Shown here: positions 45,091-56,369 of the stretch, piece by piece
Position numbering within the stretch: the first letter of the stretch is position 1
How the letters are laid out: each line of letters opens with the position of its first letter
Assembly: GCF_041146795.1 (NCBI RefSeq)
Contig: NC_135184.1
Coordinates: 4,179,967 to 4,243,966, forward strand
Direction: 5' to 3'
Length of the DNA stretch: 64,000 nucleotides
Source of the DNA: Maylandia zebra
Taxonomy: Eukaryota > Chordata > Actinopteri > Cichliformes > Cichlidae
Program-made: the position numbers and the translations under genes
Notes under the pieces: generated by a model
Told to the model about the DNA's origin: nothing
Databases searched by the model: none
The model's input: only the letters and a program-made list of their open reading frames with translations

Positions 45091-46185
45091 CTCTCCCAGC
45101 CAATAAACAAAAGAAAAAGGGTCTCAACAAAAAGGGCTTCTTACTCCTTCTGAACTGCTACCAGGTCCTCAATATGTCCAGTGTAAGTAAGAAAATGAGT
45201 AACTAAGTACTTTCAGGCATGGTAGTTAGCACTGGGAGCATGCACTACTTCCCTTTCTCCTTTTGAGATACATTGACTGTTTCAGATGGAAGAAATCAGG
45301 ACTTCGCGTATTCCATAGGTTGCTTCCTTGTTTTACAAGGTTAAAGAGAAGTTAAAGAGAAGTAGCAGCAGTAAAAGCAGATGCAATACTCAGAGGCAAG
45401 TTTAAGAGATGCTGTGGCCATTTTTGTTGAATGTTTATAAATCGCAATTTGTATTCATTTTTGTTTTTTCTTTAAAGTTGTAAGAATATGTGGACCTAGT
45501 TTTTGTTATGTAAATTTGTAATTCATTTTATTTTTGGAAAGTGATTGGTTTATTAGCTTATGGACCCTCCCATCAATCAAGGGATTAAGAGCACCCTGGA
45601 GGGGTGTGGTACAGATGTTTTTTGTTTGCCAAATTTCAGATGGGACAACGGGAGGGTTTAAAAAATGATTTTTTTTTTCACCACTTTTTGAAGTTGTTAA
45701 AGCAAATTAAGTTGACTTTCATTTCATTTTAAATTGCAAGAAGTTATTTGGGGGGTTTTTTGTTTGTCATTTTCCACGAAATAAACACCATATAATTTTA
45801 AACAATGAAGTAAGAAATGTGTTCTAAAACAAACCTCCCGTTGCCACCCATGGCCTTTTCTTGGACTTTTTTGGTGTTTGGAACATAAAAAGGCCGTCAC
45901 AAGAGATTTATTAACATGAGGTGAATGAGGAGTAGAGGACAGGGATTCATGAAGAGGAGCAATGGGCTGATAGGATGTGAAGGGATGGAGAGTGGGCAGG
46001 CAGGTGAGGTCCTTCTAAAAGTTGAGTTTATTTGGTAGAGATGTTTTCAAGGGAGCTTCATCCAGAGAAATGCTAACAGGATACTGACACACGGAGGAGG
46101 CTCAGAGTCAAAGAGCAAGGATGAATAAACAGCACAATAACAATGTCTGGCAGCTTTTGGAAACAGAATATGTTCACCAACAGTG
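45091..46185. other. Unassigned intergenic DNA
   Basis: No gene recognised. Confidence 0.4.
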
Positions 46186-46785
46186 CTGGTTTAGTTACTT
46201 GAGAAAAGTAATTTGTTACTCAGTTACTTAGTTACTTCTTGAAAACACGATACAAAACCCGAATAGGTAATAAATCAATAGACCTTTGCAAAAACTTAGT
46301 GATGTCCAATTCTACTTTTTCTGTATAATCTATCATATAAAATGTAATCAAATGAAAAAGTCTCTTTTTAAAACTTGTTTTGTTAGTTTTAATCTTTTAA
46401 CTTTATGCATTAAGCAAAAATTAAATTATATGCAACAATCTTTGTCTTGTAGAAATTTGGTTTTTGACCTTTTTTCTGCATATTCCAGCATATAAAATAT
46501 TTTTTTTTGTATGTTTACACTCACTCTTTCAAATACATGCAATTAAAACACAGCAGAAAATAAATAAAACCAAAGACTCAGTGGCACTGAGTCCTGTCGC
46601 TCTTAATTCGGTTGTCACCAGTTTAGCAGGAGTGGGGTTGGTGGAGGTTTGCCCGGTGCTGCAGCGGTCATGTCAGTGGGGGGATCCAGGGGTTTCTCTG
46701 TGGATTTCACATTCCCGTGGCATCGTGCTCGGTGCTTGCTCAGAATTTAAGGGGGTTTTTTGATGTAAAAAGAAGTTTACTTCCA
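46186..46785 (+). mobile_element. Truncated copy of the 53.08-kb hAT element
   Basis: Starts GCTGGTTTAGTTACTTGAGA and runs colinear with 53083-53735 (shared CAATTCTACTTTTTCTG, AATGTAATCAAATG, AAAACACAGCAG, CAAAGACTCAG, GTAAAAAGAAGTTT). The right half, including the right terminus, is missing. Confidence 0.8.
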
Positions 46786-46844
46786 GAAATATGAAAGGTA
46801 CGATAAGAATAATAAATACGACAAACAAACAACAATAATGATGA

Positions 46845-48235
46845 GATGATGAGATAGCCTTTATTTGTCAGTTGCAGGTCTTTTGCCCACAACCGCCTAA
46901 CAATACAATAATAACAATAAAATATAAGTTAAAGTGTCAGTTATCCACTGATTCAAAGGGATAAGTGAAGACTTCGTTTTAGGAATTTCCACCAGTCAAG
47001 AAAGCCTCCCCACCCCGACCTTACATACACAACACAGACATCACATGGGGAGACAGGTCGGAGACCGGTAGTATTATGGAAAAACACTGAAATGTACAAT
47101 ACAATGGGCAAGTCGAGGAGGGGACTTGGGTGCTCCTATGGGAGGACAGCATGAGAACAGAAAAAAAAACCTCCTCTGCACAAAGAGCACATAAATGTCC
47201 AGATCACAACATCATGAAGCACGTGAAAAGCAACAGGGGTGGGTAAGGGGTGAGAAGCCGATGCAGACACAGCCATGCTGCCCTGCAGCTATTCATCCAG
47301 CGCTGGGCCCAGACCCACCGTCCGACTCGGCCTTGGAGATAAGCGTACGAGGGCGTTTGGAACGAAGAGTCTAAACACAGTTTGTTATCAGGGGACAAAT
47401 TGTTTGTTATGTTCAGCTCCAGCTTTGAGACCGCAGCAGGCGCCGATATGGTAGCCGCATGAAATAATGGTGGTGTTCTTTCTTTAGTGCAAACCACTGC
47501 ATGACAATTTTACAGTCTGTCTAATGTCCATCACTGGTTCCTCACCATTCCCAATGGAGAGCCGTGAGCCTCTCCACGATGTTATCCAGCTACACCGAGA
47601 TGTTATCCAGTTTGCTCATAGAGCACGAGTGTTCACGACAGCCGTGAGCCTCTCCAAGATGTTGTCAGATGTTGTCAGAGTCTCAGTACTCACAGCAGCC
47701 ACAAGCTTCTCCAAGATGTCATCCGGGCTGCGTCTAATGAGCCCATTCTGAGAAGACACGGCTCACTCCATCGTTCCAATCAACATAGCGGGCAGCCTTG
47801 TGGGAATTTGAACAGCCGTTTCCGCTTTCTTTATTCTTCGATAAGCCAGGGCCAAGCCAGCGCCTATCAGCAAGAACCCTGTTATCATGGTTCCAAAAAG
47901 GTCTTCAATGTCCTTGGTCGACAGTCCCACCAGGCACACAACCCTCCAGTCCTTCCACCCATCCATCATGTATCCGGCAGAGAACGTCCCTCCAGGACAC
48001 ACGGTCTCTTCCAAACCCAGGCTTCTCGTTGTGAAGAGGGTGTCAATTGCATTCAGGGGCCAGTTGATCAAATCCATAATTCCTCTTTTAGGTTTTAGAG
48101 AACAGACTGTGAGACTCTTCCAGGGTAGAGAGAGAAAAGTAGACAAGACTAGACAGAGACATGAGAAAGCCAAGCAGGAAAGATAAAGGAAGGGAAAAAG
48201 TGCGACCGCCTTCATCAAGAGCCAGAGAAGTTACT
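46845..48235 (-). mobile_element. Unnamed minus-strand retroelement-like repeat carrying a membrane-protein frame
   Basis: At the lower end the minus strand ends ACAAATAAAGGCTATCTCAT, a LINE- or SINE-like tail. The unit contains the small reading frame at 47763-48077 and a degraded continuation (see next entry), then a long non-coding part. The upper boundary is only approximate and I found no target duplication. Family unknown to me. Confidence 0.4.
47763..48077 (-). CDS. Small membrane-protein frame of unknown function (element-encoded, probably truncated)
   Basis: From ATG at 48077 (MDLINWPLNAIDTLFTTRSL) there are 104 residues. One strong membrane segment lies near the C-terminus (about residues 69-86: GTMITGFLLIGAGLALAYRR, followed by basic residues). 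The frame stops at TGA after LIGTME, but downstream the same frame continues SSQNGLIRRSPDDILEKLVA, then TSDNILERLTAVVNT, before the next stop, so the first TGA looks like a point mutation, for example CGA to TGA. The continuation has repeated D.ILE(K/R)L units that could form a coiled coil. A longer upstream frame (from 48218) adds a hydrophobic N-terminus. I do not recognise the family. Confidence 0.35.
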   Translation of the reverse strand: MDLINWPLNAIDTLFTTRSLGLEETVCPGGTFSAGYMMDGWKDWRVVCLVGLSTKDIEDLFGTMITGFLLIGAGLALAYRRIKKAETAVQIPTRLPAMLIGTME

Positions 48236-48239
48236 TGTC

Positions 48240-48785
48240 ATGTGTTGTTTGTCATGTGTTTCTATGGTGTAATAACAGCCATGTGCTTTTTTGTGCTGAG
48301 GTGATTTTTTCTGCTCTCAAACTGTTCTCCCATTAGGAGCTCAGTCTGGGTGGAGTTTTTTCTCCTCTCACCTCATGTTTGTTTAATTTTGTTGTTCTTT
48401 CCTATCAGCCTACCTCTCTAACCGGCTTCCCTAATGTGATGTATGTCTAAAGCATGTTTGGTCAGAAGGTTCCTTGTAAGTGCGAATGCGCCAACTAGCA
48501 TGCTGCCTGCTGTAAACCATAATTTCCTTCGGGATTAATAAAGTATATCTGATTCTGTTAGTGGGGATAGGTTGATTGATTAATCTAAATTGCCCATAGG
48601 TGTGAATCTGTGAGTGAATGTGAGTGCGAATGGTTGCTGTGTCTCTATGTGTTAGCCCTGTGACAGACTGGCAATCTGTCCAGGGTGTACCCCGCCTCTC
48701 ACCCTATAACAGCTGGGATAGGCTCCAGCGCCCCCCGCAACCCTGGAAAGGAAAGGCGGAAGGAAATGGATGGATGATTCTGATT
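48240..48785 (+). repeat. LINE/SINE 3' tail split by a common teleost SINE-like repeat
   Basis: TTTCCTTCGGGATTAATAAA then TCTGATTCTG ends one repeat at about 48557. A second repeat follows, AAATTGCCCATAGGTGTGAA, GACAGACTGGCAATCTGTCC, AGGGTGTACCCCGCC, GGGATAGGCTCCAGC and AATGGATGGATGA, ending again in TTCTGATTCTGAA at 48790. It looks as though the second inserted into the TCTGAT-type tail of the first. Confidence 0.65.
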
Positions 48786-48790
48786 CTGAA

Positions 48791-49390
48791 GAAATAAATA
48801 ACCACAAAAACCTTTAAATATCTCTTTATTTACCATTTAAGAACACATAACCCATACTCATTTACAACAGAACTAAACAATAAATAACAATATAGGCATA
48901 ACATTTCCCCTGAAGTTCAGCATGGCAAAACAAAGTGATTTCAAGTCCACCATGACATAATTATTGGTTTTTAATAATAAAATAATAATTATTACAATTG
49001 TAATATTGTAAACAACAGACATTTACAATTGATGTCACATGTACAACACTAGAACAACTGGAAAATATGAGTTCAGATAAATACAGGGATTTAAATAACT
49101 CAGAGATTCATCAATATATCATGGAAATGAGGTAATAATTTAAATAAACAATTCTCAAAGCTCTTGGATAACAGTTTAGCTCACAAGTTGAATAGATTAG
49201 TATATGCTGTAATATTGCATGCTGTAACTCATGTTTGATTCCTACCTGATTCCCTTTGCTGCGCCTATTTTTCTATTCACTTGTCATGCTCTCCCTATTG
49301 TCTTCACTATGCTATCTGATAAACATGAAAGTGCCCCAAAGAATTCTGTCTTTAAGTGTTCTTGACAGAAACTATACCATAGATAAGAAT
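48791..49390. other. 3' flank of zinc-finger gene 2
   Basis: AT-rich; 3' UTR expected. No other gene. Confidence 0.4.
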
Positions 49391-49394
49391 GGGG

Positions 49395-49450
49395 TCTTTT
49401 CCCTCAGGTCTTGCAGTGATTTCACTTCTCACCTGTGTGAGAAACAAACG
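49395..49450 (-). pseudogene. Relic finger after the stop of zinc-finger gene 2
   Basis: Below the stop codon at 49491 the minus strand reads SHTGEK, stop, NHCKT, stop, GKRP at 49450 down to 49395: a degraded extra finger unit with its TGEK linker. The protein once had at least one more finger. Confidence 0.6.
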
Positions 49451-49490
49451 CGTGACAGTAGCTCTCCCACATTTTGTAAGAGTGAAACTT

Positions 49491-51424
49491 TCAACCAGTA
49501 TGAATTCTCATGTGTCTTTTCAACTGTGTCGTGTAACGAAATCTTTTCTCACAGCCGTTACAAGAATATGGTTTCTCCCCTGTATGAATTCTCATATGAG
49601 TTTTCAAATTCACCATTTGACTGAATCCTTTCCCACAGGTGCCACAATAATGTGGCTTCTCACCTGTATGGAATCTAGTGTGAGATTTTAATGCTGATAA
49701 GTTACTAAATCCTTTCCCACACGTGGTGCAAGAATGTGGTTTCTCTCCTGTGTGACTTTGCATGTGACGTTCCAATGTTGATTTCTGACTAAATCTTTTG
49801 CCACAGGCACTGCACGAATAGGGCTTCTCACCTGTGTGAGTTCTCATGTGAGTTCTCAAGTTCATCATATGTCTGAATCTTTTACCACATGTGCTACAAG
49901 AATGTGGCTTCTCACCTGTGTGAATTTGCATATGACGTTCCAATGTTGATTTCTGACTAAATCTTTTGCCGCAGGTACTACAAGAATAGGGCTTCTCACC
50001 TGTGTGAGTTCTCATGTGAGTTTTCAAGTTCATCATATGACTGAATCTTTTCCCACAAGTATCACAAGAATGTGGCTTCTCACCTGTGTGGAATCTAGTG
50101 TGAGATTTTAATGCTGAGAAGTCACTAAAATCTTTCCCACAAGTGCTACAGGAATAGGGCTTCTCACCTGTGTGAGTTCTCATGTGAGTTTTCAAGTTCA
50201 TTCTATAACTGAATTGTTTTCCACAGGTGTTACAAGAATATGGTTTCTCCCCTGTGTGAATTCTCATATGAGTTTTCAAATTTACCATGTGACTGAATCC
50301 TTTCCCACAGGTGCCACAAGAATGTGGCTTCTCACCTGTGTGAAATCTAGTGTGAGATTTTAATGCTGATAAGTTACAAAATCTTTTCCCACAAATGGTA
50401 CAAGAATGTGGCTTCTCACCTGTGTGAATTCGCATGTGACGTTCCAATGTTGATTTATGACTGAATCTTTTGCCACAGGTACTACAAGAATAGGGTTTCT
50501 CACCTGTGTGAGTTCTCATGTGAGTTTTCAAGTTCATCATATGTCTGAATCCTTTCCCACAAGTATCACAAGAATGCGGCTTCTCACCTGTGTGGAATCT
50601 CATGTGAGTTTTGAATGCTGAGAAGTTACTAAAATCTTTCCCACAAGTGCTACAGGAATAGGGCTTCTCACCTGTGTGAGTTCTCATGTGAGTTTTCAAG
50701 TTTATCATGTGACTGAATTGCTTTCCACAAGCGCCACAGGAATAGGGCTTCTCACCTGTGTGACATCTAATGTGAGTTTTCAAGTTTATCGTTTGCCGGA
50801 ATCTTTTTCCACAGATGCTACAAAAATATGGCCTTTCACCTGTGTGAATTTTCATGTGTCTCTTCAAACTTGACAACTCACTAAATCTTTTATCACAGGT
50901 GGTACAAGAATAAGGTTTCTCACCTGTGTGCACTTTCAAATGTCTAGTGAGGCTGTATTTATCGCGAAAGGTTTTACCACAAGTGTTGCATTTTACACAA
51001 TTTTTATTTTTAATAGATTTACACTGACTCTCTGATACTGGAGAGATGTGTATTATATTACTGTGACTATCGTTTCCGTTATGTCTCATTTTCTTCAGCT
51101 CCCAATTTCTAGCCGATCCCAGGTCCACATGGTGACCTTCTTTCCAATCACGCATGTTTGGTTCATAAGAGTTAAAAGAAAGAAGCTGGTTCCTGTTTGG
51201 TTCTAGTTTATTGAGGTCACTATGCTCATAAAAAGGAATCACCATAAACGTATCAGTTTCCTGCTTCAGTAGAAACTGTTCTGCCTCCTGACTGTTGCGC
51301 TGTTCCTCTTTAATCTGTGGAGGATCTGGGTGCTCCTGGTCCAGGCTGAAGTTATTCTCCTGGTTACAGATCTGTTGGTCTGTCAGAAACTCCTCCTTGT
51401 TACGCTCAACTTGGTGAATCAGAT
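49491..51424 (-). CDS. Poly-C2H2 zinc-finger protein, gene 2, exon 3 (18 fingers)
   Basis: The finger exon of a second nuclear zinc-finger protein. The minus-strand acceptor (TGTCCCATCAG) sets the start at 51424, phase 1, in frame with exon 2 at 56370-56619; the joined model is 727 residues. It opens DLIHQVERNKEEFLTDQQIC then PDPPQIKEEQ and FLLKQETD, with two psi-K-x-E sites. Eighteen fingers at about residues 229-725 have intact ligands. The array is a higher-order repeat: fingers 5-9 resemble 11-13 plus 14-17, with helix types MMNLKTH, KSTLERH, LSALKSH and MVNLKTH recurring in that order. It ends HTG then stop. Probably a sequence-specific regulator; repeated helices imply a repetitive DNA target. 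A relic finger follows the stop. Confidence 0.95.
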
Positions 51425-52163
51425 CTGATGGGACAAATGGGAAAAATGTGTTTATGAAAGAAAAGTGTAATTCCAAAATTTGAACAATTAATTTTTGCAC
51501 TGATATAAATGACTGGAGTTCTGACACTCTTATTAGAAAAGCTCAATATTTGTTAAATGGCAGAGTTTTTAAACATCCAGAGTTTTTCATTTAACATTTT
51601 ACAGAATTTTCAGTTATTTTTAAGTACATATGTTTAAATACAAACATCAATTAAATTACAAAACAGAAACTGAATTAACACACCTAATGTAAAATAAAAT
51701 GAAAAATCTAAAATTGTCAGTAACCATAAATTTTTATTTTTACCTTCCTAACTTTAACATAATTTTAATATACCGTCTTTTGTTCGAGTTTAACAGTATA
51801 AATACGATCCTAAAATTTAATGCAAGCAGTGTATAACATCACTTAGAATTAGAATTGTTTTATAATGTAAAACATATTATTACTGTGTGTTGTGTATTTT
51901 CTAGCAGTTCTTTCATGGGTGGGTGGGGGGCAATGTTCCCTCTAATTTTTCATGTGTCTGAGCAAACACACAAACTCCCTGAGTGGTCCCTTGGACCACT
52001 GTGAGCGACATTAGATGTGTGCACTGTGGTCACGCCAACATCGAATCCATCCAAGTTTCATGGTTTATTAAATTACAGCATTTACATTTATGTTAGACTA
52101 CTTTTAATTAACTGCTTTAGCTCACTTACAATGAAAATTAAAAAAATCTTGTTCATGACCTGT
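51425..52163. other. Intron 2 of zinc-finger gene 2, unassigned part
   Basis: AT-rich; nothing recognised. Confidence 0.4.
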
Positions 52164-53072
52164 GTAGTATGCAGTGTAGGGACTAACACGTTATTAAGTA
52201 ACGTGTTACAGTAACTACGTTATTATTGTGGTAACGAGCACGGTAACTAGTTATTATGCCAAAATCAGGAACGTGTTAATCGTTACTGGGATTTAGATAG
52301 GATCGTTATTCGTTACTTCTTGCGGTGGCTATCGCAGAGCTTCCACTGATTCAGTAACATTAGCAAGTGGTGGAGGCCAGCAGGTGGATGAGGGAAGGGG
52401 GAGGCAGGAGGAGCAAAGACCCGAGGCGGCCGCCGGTCCAAGTGTCAGGTGAACTGAACTTCAGGTAAGAAGTTATGACCTGAAGTCTATCTGGGTCAGA
52501 TATAAACCAAGTTAAGGTACAGTTTATTTTTGTTATGCGGACTTTTTCGTACTGGGTACTAGCTAGCATGATGGAGTTTCTATACAGCTGGATGGTGCTA
52601 TGTTACTGATGTTGAACTTTATTTTGTTCATAGGGTTAGTTATTAGAGTTGCCAACCATCCCCTAAAAACACGGAATCGTCTCCGATAAAATATTACGCG
52701 TTTCGTATTGAGGTGAAAAGGAACGCAGCTTGTCCAGTACTTCAGCTACAATGAAAAAGACACAAAGCTGGAGTTTTTCTGTGTCTTTGCTGCACAGCTG
52801 CCTCTTCTTCTCTCATTCTCTCTCCCTCTCCTGTTTCTACTTCAATCATTAAACTGATCAATGATCAGCTTATCGGCTTTTCTCTCTTGGTTGTTTATCG
52901 CCCACTTTGCGCCAGAAAGAGGAAACAAGCGGATGTCGCGTTAAACAACAGCAGCACGTTTAAGCTTGATCAGCTGTTGTTAGAATTTATTTAATATTAA
53001 TTTCTAGTATCAGCTGATGTTTGCTGGAGCCACAGCCGTAAAAGCTGCTGGTCATGATGTCGGTTTGGTTAT

Positions 53073-54071
53073 CTGGTGAGCAGTTTTGGTCAAGTTACTT
53101 GAAAAAAGTAATCAGTAACTAATTACTGATTACTCCCCCAAAAAGTAATCCCATTACTTTACTGATTACTTATTTTCAAAAGTAATTAATTACTTAGTTA
53201 CTTTTTTAAAACACGATTTACAACCTGAAGAGGTGATAAAGCGATAGATCTTTCAGCCCAATTCTACTTTTTCTGCATAATCCATCATACAAAATGTAAT
53301 CAAATGGAAAAGTCTCTTTTTTTAAACTTGTTTTATCAGTTTTAATCTTTTAACTTTATGCATCAAGCAAAAATTTAATTATATGCGACATTCTCTGACT
53401 TGAATAAATTAGTTTAACATTTAAACCTATTTTCTGCACATTCCAGAACATAAAATAAAATATTTTTTGTGTTTACACTCAGTCTTTCAAATAGATGCAA
53501 GTAAAACACAGCAGTAAATAAATAAAGTCAAAGACTCAGCGGTCCTGTTGCTCTATTTTTACCTGTAAAGCAGGACTGGGGGTAGGCGGAGGTTTACCCT
53601 GGTGCAGGTGTGCTGCGGTCAGTTGAAGAGTCCGCGAGTTTCTCTGTGAGTTTCCCATTACGTCATAGCGCACTCGGTGCTTGCTTGGAAGTTTAGGGGG
53701 TTTTTTCGCTGTAAAAAGAAGTTTTCTTCCCACGCACGATGGACGCTAATGTTTTTGTCACTTTTTACGGAATCAAACTCAAAATAAGGTCAGTACTTCC
53801 ACGCTTTAAACGCTGCACGCTCATACTCTCTCCCACAATCGATATGTGATCCATTGTTGATCTGCACACAGCTGTTGTCACCAACGGCGCACTTGCTTAC
53901 GTCACTGTCATGAGACATTCTCGCAAAAAATCATGGTTTTAGTAACGCAGTAACGCAGCGTTCCTACGGGAAAGTAACGGTAATCTAATTACCGATTTTG
54001 CAATAGTAATCCCTTACTTTACTCGTTACTTGAAAAAGGTAATCAGATTACTGCCCATCTCTGCTGGTGAG
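53073..54071. mobile_element. Nested non-autonomous hAT element 1
   Basis: Element 53081-54063 (983 bp), starting CAGTTTTGGTCAAGTTACTT and ending CAGATTACTGCCCATCTCTG, i.e. AAGTAA/GTTACT-rich ends. Exact flanking 8-mers CTGGTGAG at 53073-53080 and 54064-54071. A truncated relative lies at 46.19-46.78 kb. No transposase frame. Confidence 0.95.
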
Positions 54072-54247
54072 AGGGAAACATGAAGATGAAACCAGGAGAT
54101 GTCCTTACTGAATCATCAGAGCTGAACAGGTGATGGAGAAACAGGTTTACCTTTTAGGTGACATGAATGAGTTGAAGGGAAGTTATGAACTGTTTCTGAG
54201 AGACAAATAACACCAGGATCATTTTTTTACGTAGCTGACAGCTGGTA

Positions 54248-54330
54248 ACTGTGCAGGGGCGAGTCTAGCAAAGTTTTGCCAGGGGGGCCAAGTAGGGCAT
54301 TAACAGGGAGAGGGGGGCACAAAATAGTAC
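54248..54330 (+). repeat. Possible hAT terminus
   Basis: CAGGGGCGAGTCTAGCAAAG then GGGGGGCC and GGGGGGCAC looks like one end of another hAT family. The other end and a duplication are not found. Confidence 0.35.
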
Positions 54331-54446
54331 TTTTCTTTCTTATTCTCATTTAAAATATCTAGCTTTTAAAAAAATAATTATCTGAATCTTGCAACAAACG
54401 ATTGATAGATTGATGCATATATACCATCAAGACAGTGTACATCACT

Positions 54447-55473
54447 GTCACAACTAGGGATGGGTATCGTTTAGGTTTTATCCGATACCGGTGCCAAATC
54501 GGTACTTTTGAAACGGTGCCGGTTCTCAAACGGTGCTCAAACCGGTGCTTAAAGAATGGAGAACACAAAATTGGTCCAAAAACCTCTCATGTTCAGCTGG
54601 TTTTTGTAAAAAGATAACAATGTTAGCCTTTTCTGCAGCTATGGGGCATATATGGTATCACTCTTGGCTGGAAGCAGTGCTTAAACAATGGAAAAAACAA
54701 ACTTTATCCAAAAACCTCTCATGTTTAGCCGTTTCCCTCTTTTTCTTTGGTCATTTTAGCCTTTTTGGCCAGGGTGAAGGGAGTATCTGCCATCAAACAA
54801 GAAGACAGCCGCATGTAGCTATGATGATGTTTGCTAGTTCACCTTACATGCATTAATGTAATAACGTGGTTAGCCTACTCAACGTAAATTACACACGAAC
54901 AACATTAAGCTACTCACGCAGAGAAGAACGGCTGCTGCTGCATCATCATCCTCATTATTTCTGCTACACTGGCAGGGCTAGGGGCCAGGACTCTCCTCTT
55001 CGTGTTTTTGGGGATGTTGCTAACCCCAGGTCTGATAACAGGCACCACACCCGCAGTAGATGCGCTCGGTGTGAGGTCTCGCAGCAAGCTATCAAATACG
55101 GCGCATTTCTCGGCTTTTAAAAAAAACGCTATGCATCGCCAGGTGTTTCATCGGATTTGAGGTGTTACCTCCTTTGACAGTATCACAGTATCAGCTTAAA
55201 GCACTTGTTGCAGGCTGCTGAGTTTGCATATTTTGCTGTGAAGTACAGCCAGACTTTTGCCTTGGGCATTTTTAATCTGTAGCTCTGCATAAAAGAACGT
55301 AGGTACCTGGACCCGCCTACTATCCTCGGAAACGTAAAATGATTGGCTAGAAGTGTATCACAGCTCAGGAAAAAAAAGCACCGAAATAAAGCATCGAAAT
55401 GTGCGCTGCTTTTCGGTCTGGTTACTACCGTTTATGATGGCACCGGACACCGGTACCCATCCCTAGTCACAAC
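54447..55473. mobile_element. Nested non-autonomous hAT element 2
   Basis: Element 54455-55465 (1011 bp), starting TAGGGATGGGTATCG and ending CGGTACCCATCCCTA, with ACCGGTGC-rich inverted arms. Exact flanking 8-mers GTCACAAC at 54447-54454 and 55466-55473. No transposase. Confidence 0.95.
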
Positions 55474-55724
55474 AGTGTTTGTTTTCATTCAACGGCTTTA
55501 TGATTTTTCCTATAATGGTGGGCCAGTCTCTAGTCAAAATGCCCGGGACGATTTTTTGTCCCAGTCCAGCTCTGTATGCAGCTCATCTGCAGTCTGGTGT
55601 TACCTACATCTTCCTATTTGGAAGGCAGAATTTCCGAGTTCTGAGTACAATCGAAAGCACCACGACTGCAGTTTTCGTGTTGGATGTAAAAAGCGCACGT
55701 GACGTTGTGACGTAGGCTAGAATC

Positions 55725-55800
55725 ATGGCGGCGGTCAACGACGGTCCAGGCGTGGGATTTCTCTCATGGAAATATGCACATTATCTTTTCCTTTCTATTG
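55725..55800 (+). other. Possible hAT transposase first exon
   Basis: ATG at 55725 in a good context (AATCATGGCGGCG) reads MAAVNDGPGVGFLSWKYA and leads to a GTAGGT donor at 55801. It resembles the start of a hAT transposase, but it points towards the near end of the element, only 225 bp away, so no gene could follow. It may be an inverted fragment. Confidence 0.35.
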
Positions 55801-56314
55801 GTAGGTGGCACAATGCACTTGTAATGCACAAGTAAGCAAGCTAGAAGACTGGCAATCTTGCTGGGTATCCAGTTACGGAAGCAACACACTAACAAGAGAA
55901 TTCTGAGTAAAACCAAAGTTACTTTCCCTAGTAACTAGTTACTTTGAAAGTAACTGAGTTACTTTTGATAGCAGTAACTAGTAATGTAACTAAGTTACTA
56001 ATTTAAAGTAACTTACCCAACACTGGTAGTATGTTAACACTATTGGAAGTAAAAATAACTGAACTCCAATTTTGAAAACAAAAATTTCTTCTTCTTTTTT
56101 TATTTATAAAGCTCTGACTTGTATTATGAGTATGAGTCTGTGGTCTGGGAGAGAGTCCTGTAACTGTAAATGTTGGGCAATTAATTATAGTTACTTCTTC
56201 AAAAAAGTAACTGAGTTATGCAAACAACAAAGTTTTTGCAGCTGTTTACCTAAAAATGCAGCCAAGACGGTTTTTTAAATAAACATTTAAAACTATTTAC
56301 AGAACAATCAGGTG

Positions 56315-56318
<4 letters not shown>

Positions 56319-56346
<28 letters not shown>
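56319..56346. repeat. (GT)n microsatellite
   Basis: Fourteen GT units, just downstream of ZNF gene 2 exon 2 (minus strand). Confidence 0.95.
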
Positions 56347-56349
<3 letters not shown>

Positions 56350-56369
56350 GAGAGAGTGTTTTTACATAC

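Larger units (their letters stand above)
52164..56033. mobile_element. Large hAT element, exact 8-bp TSD, with two nested hAT elements
   Basis: Element 52172-56025 (3854 bp). It starts CAGTGTAGGGACTAACAC and ends AAGTAACTTACCCAACACTG, with GTTAC-rich subterminal repeats at both ends. The 8-mers outside are identical, GTAGTATG at 52164-52171 and 56026-56033. It lies in intron 2 of ZNF gene 2. Inside are the elements at 53081-54063 and 54455-55465, so its own length without them is about 1.84 kb. No complete transposase; one possible exon is given below. Confidence 0.92.

Noticed and set aside
47204-47497. 97-residue minus-strand frame
   Set aside because: Lies in the non-coding part of the unnamed repeat; no domain, and not in frame with the membrane-protein frame upstream.
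49256-50873. Plus-strand frames over the finger exon (60-122 residues)
   Set aside because: Antisense shadows of the fingers with repeated VSFQV- and FLPCVNSHMSF-like strings produced by finger codons.
9174-51424. 84-base periodic repeats resembling a CRISPR or satellite array
   Set aside because: The period is the 28-residue finger unit of C2H2 zinc fingers, with coding constraint.
54248-55576. A further hAT element from CAGGGGCGAGTCTAGC to near 55576
   Set aside because: One plausible terminus, but the 8-mers at the two proposed ends differ and the ends are not inverse repeats of each other.
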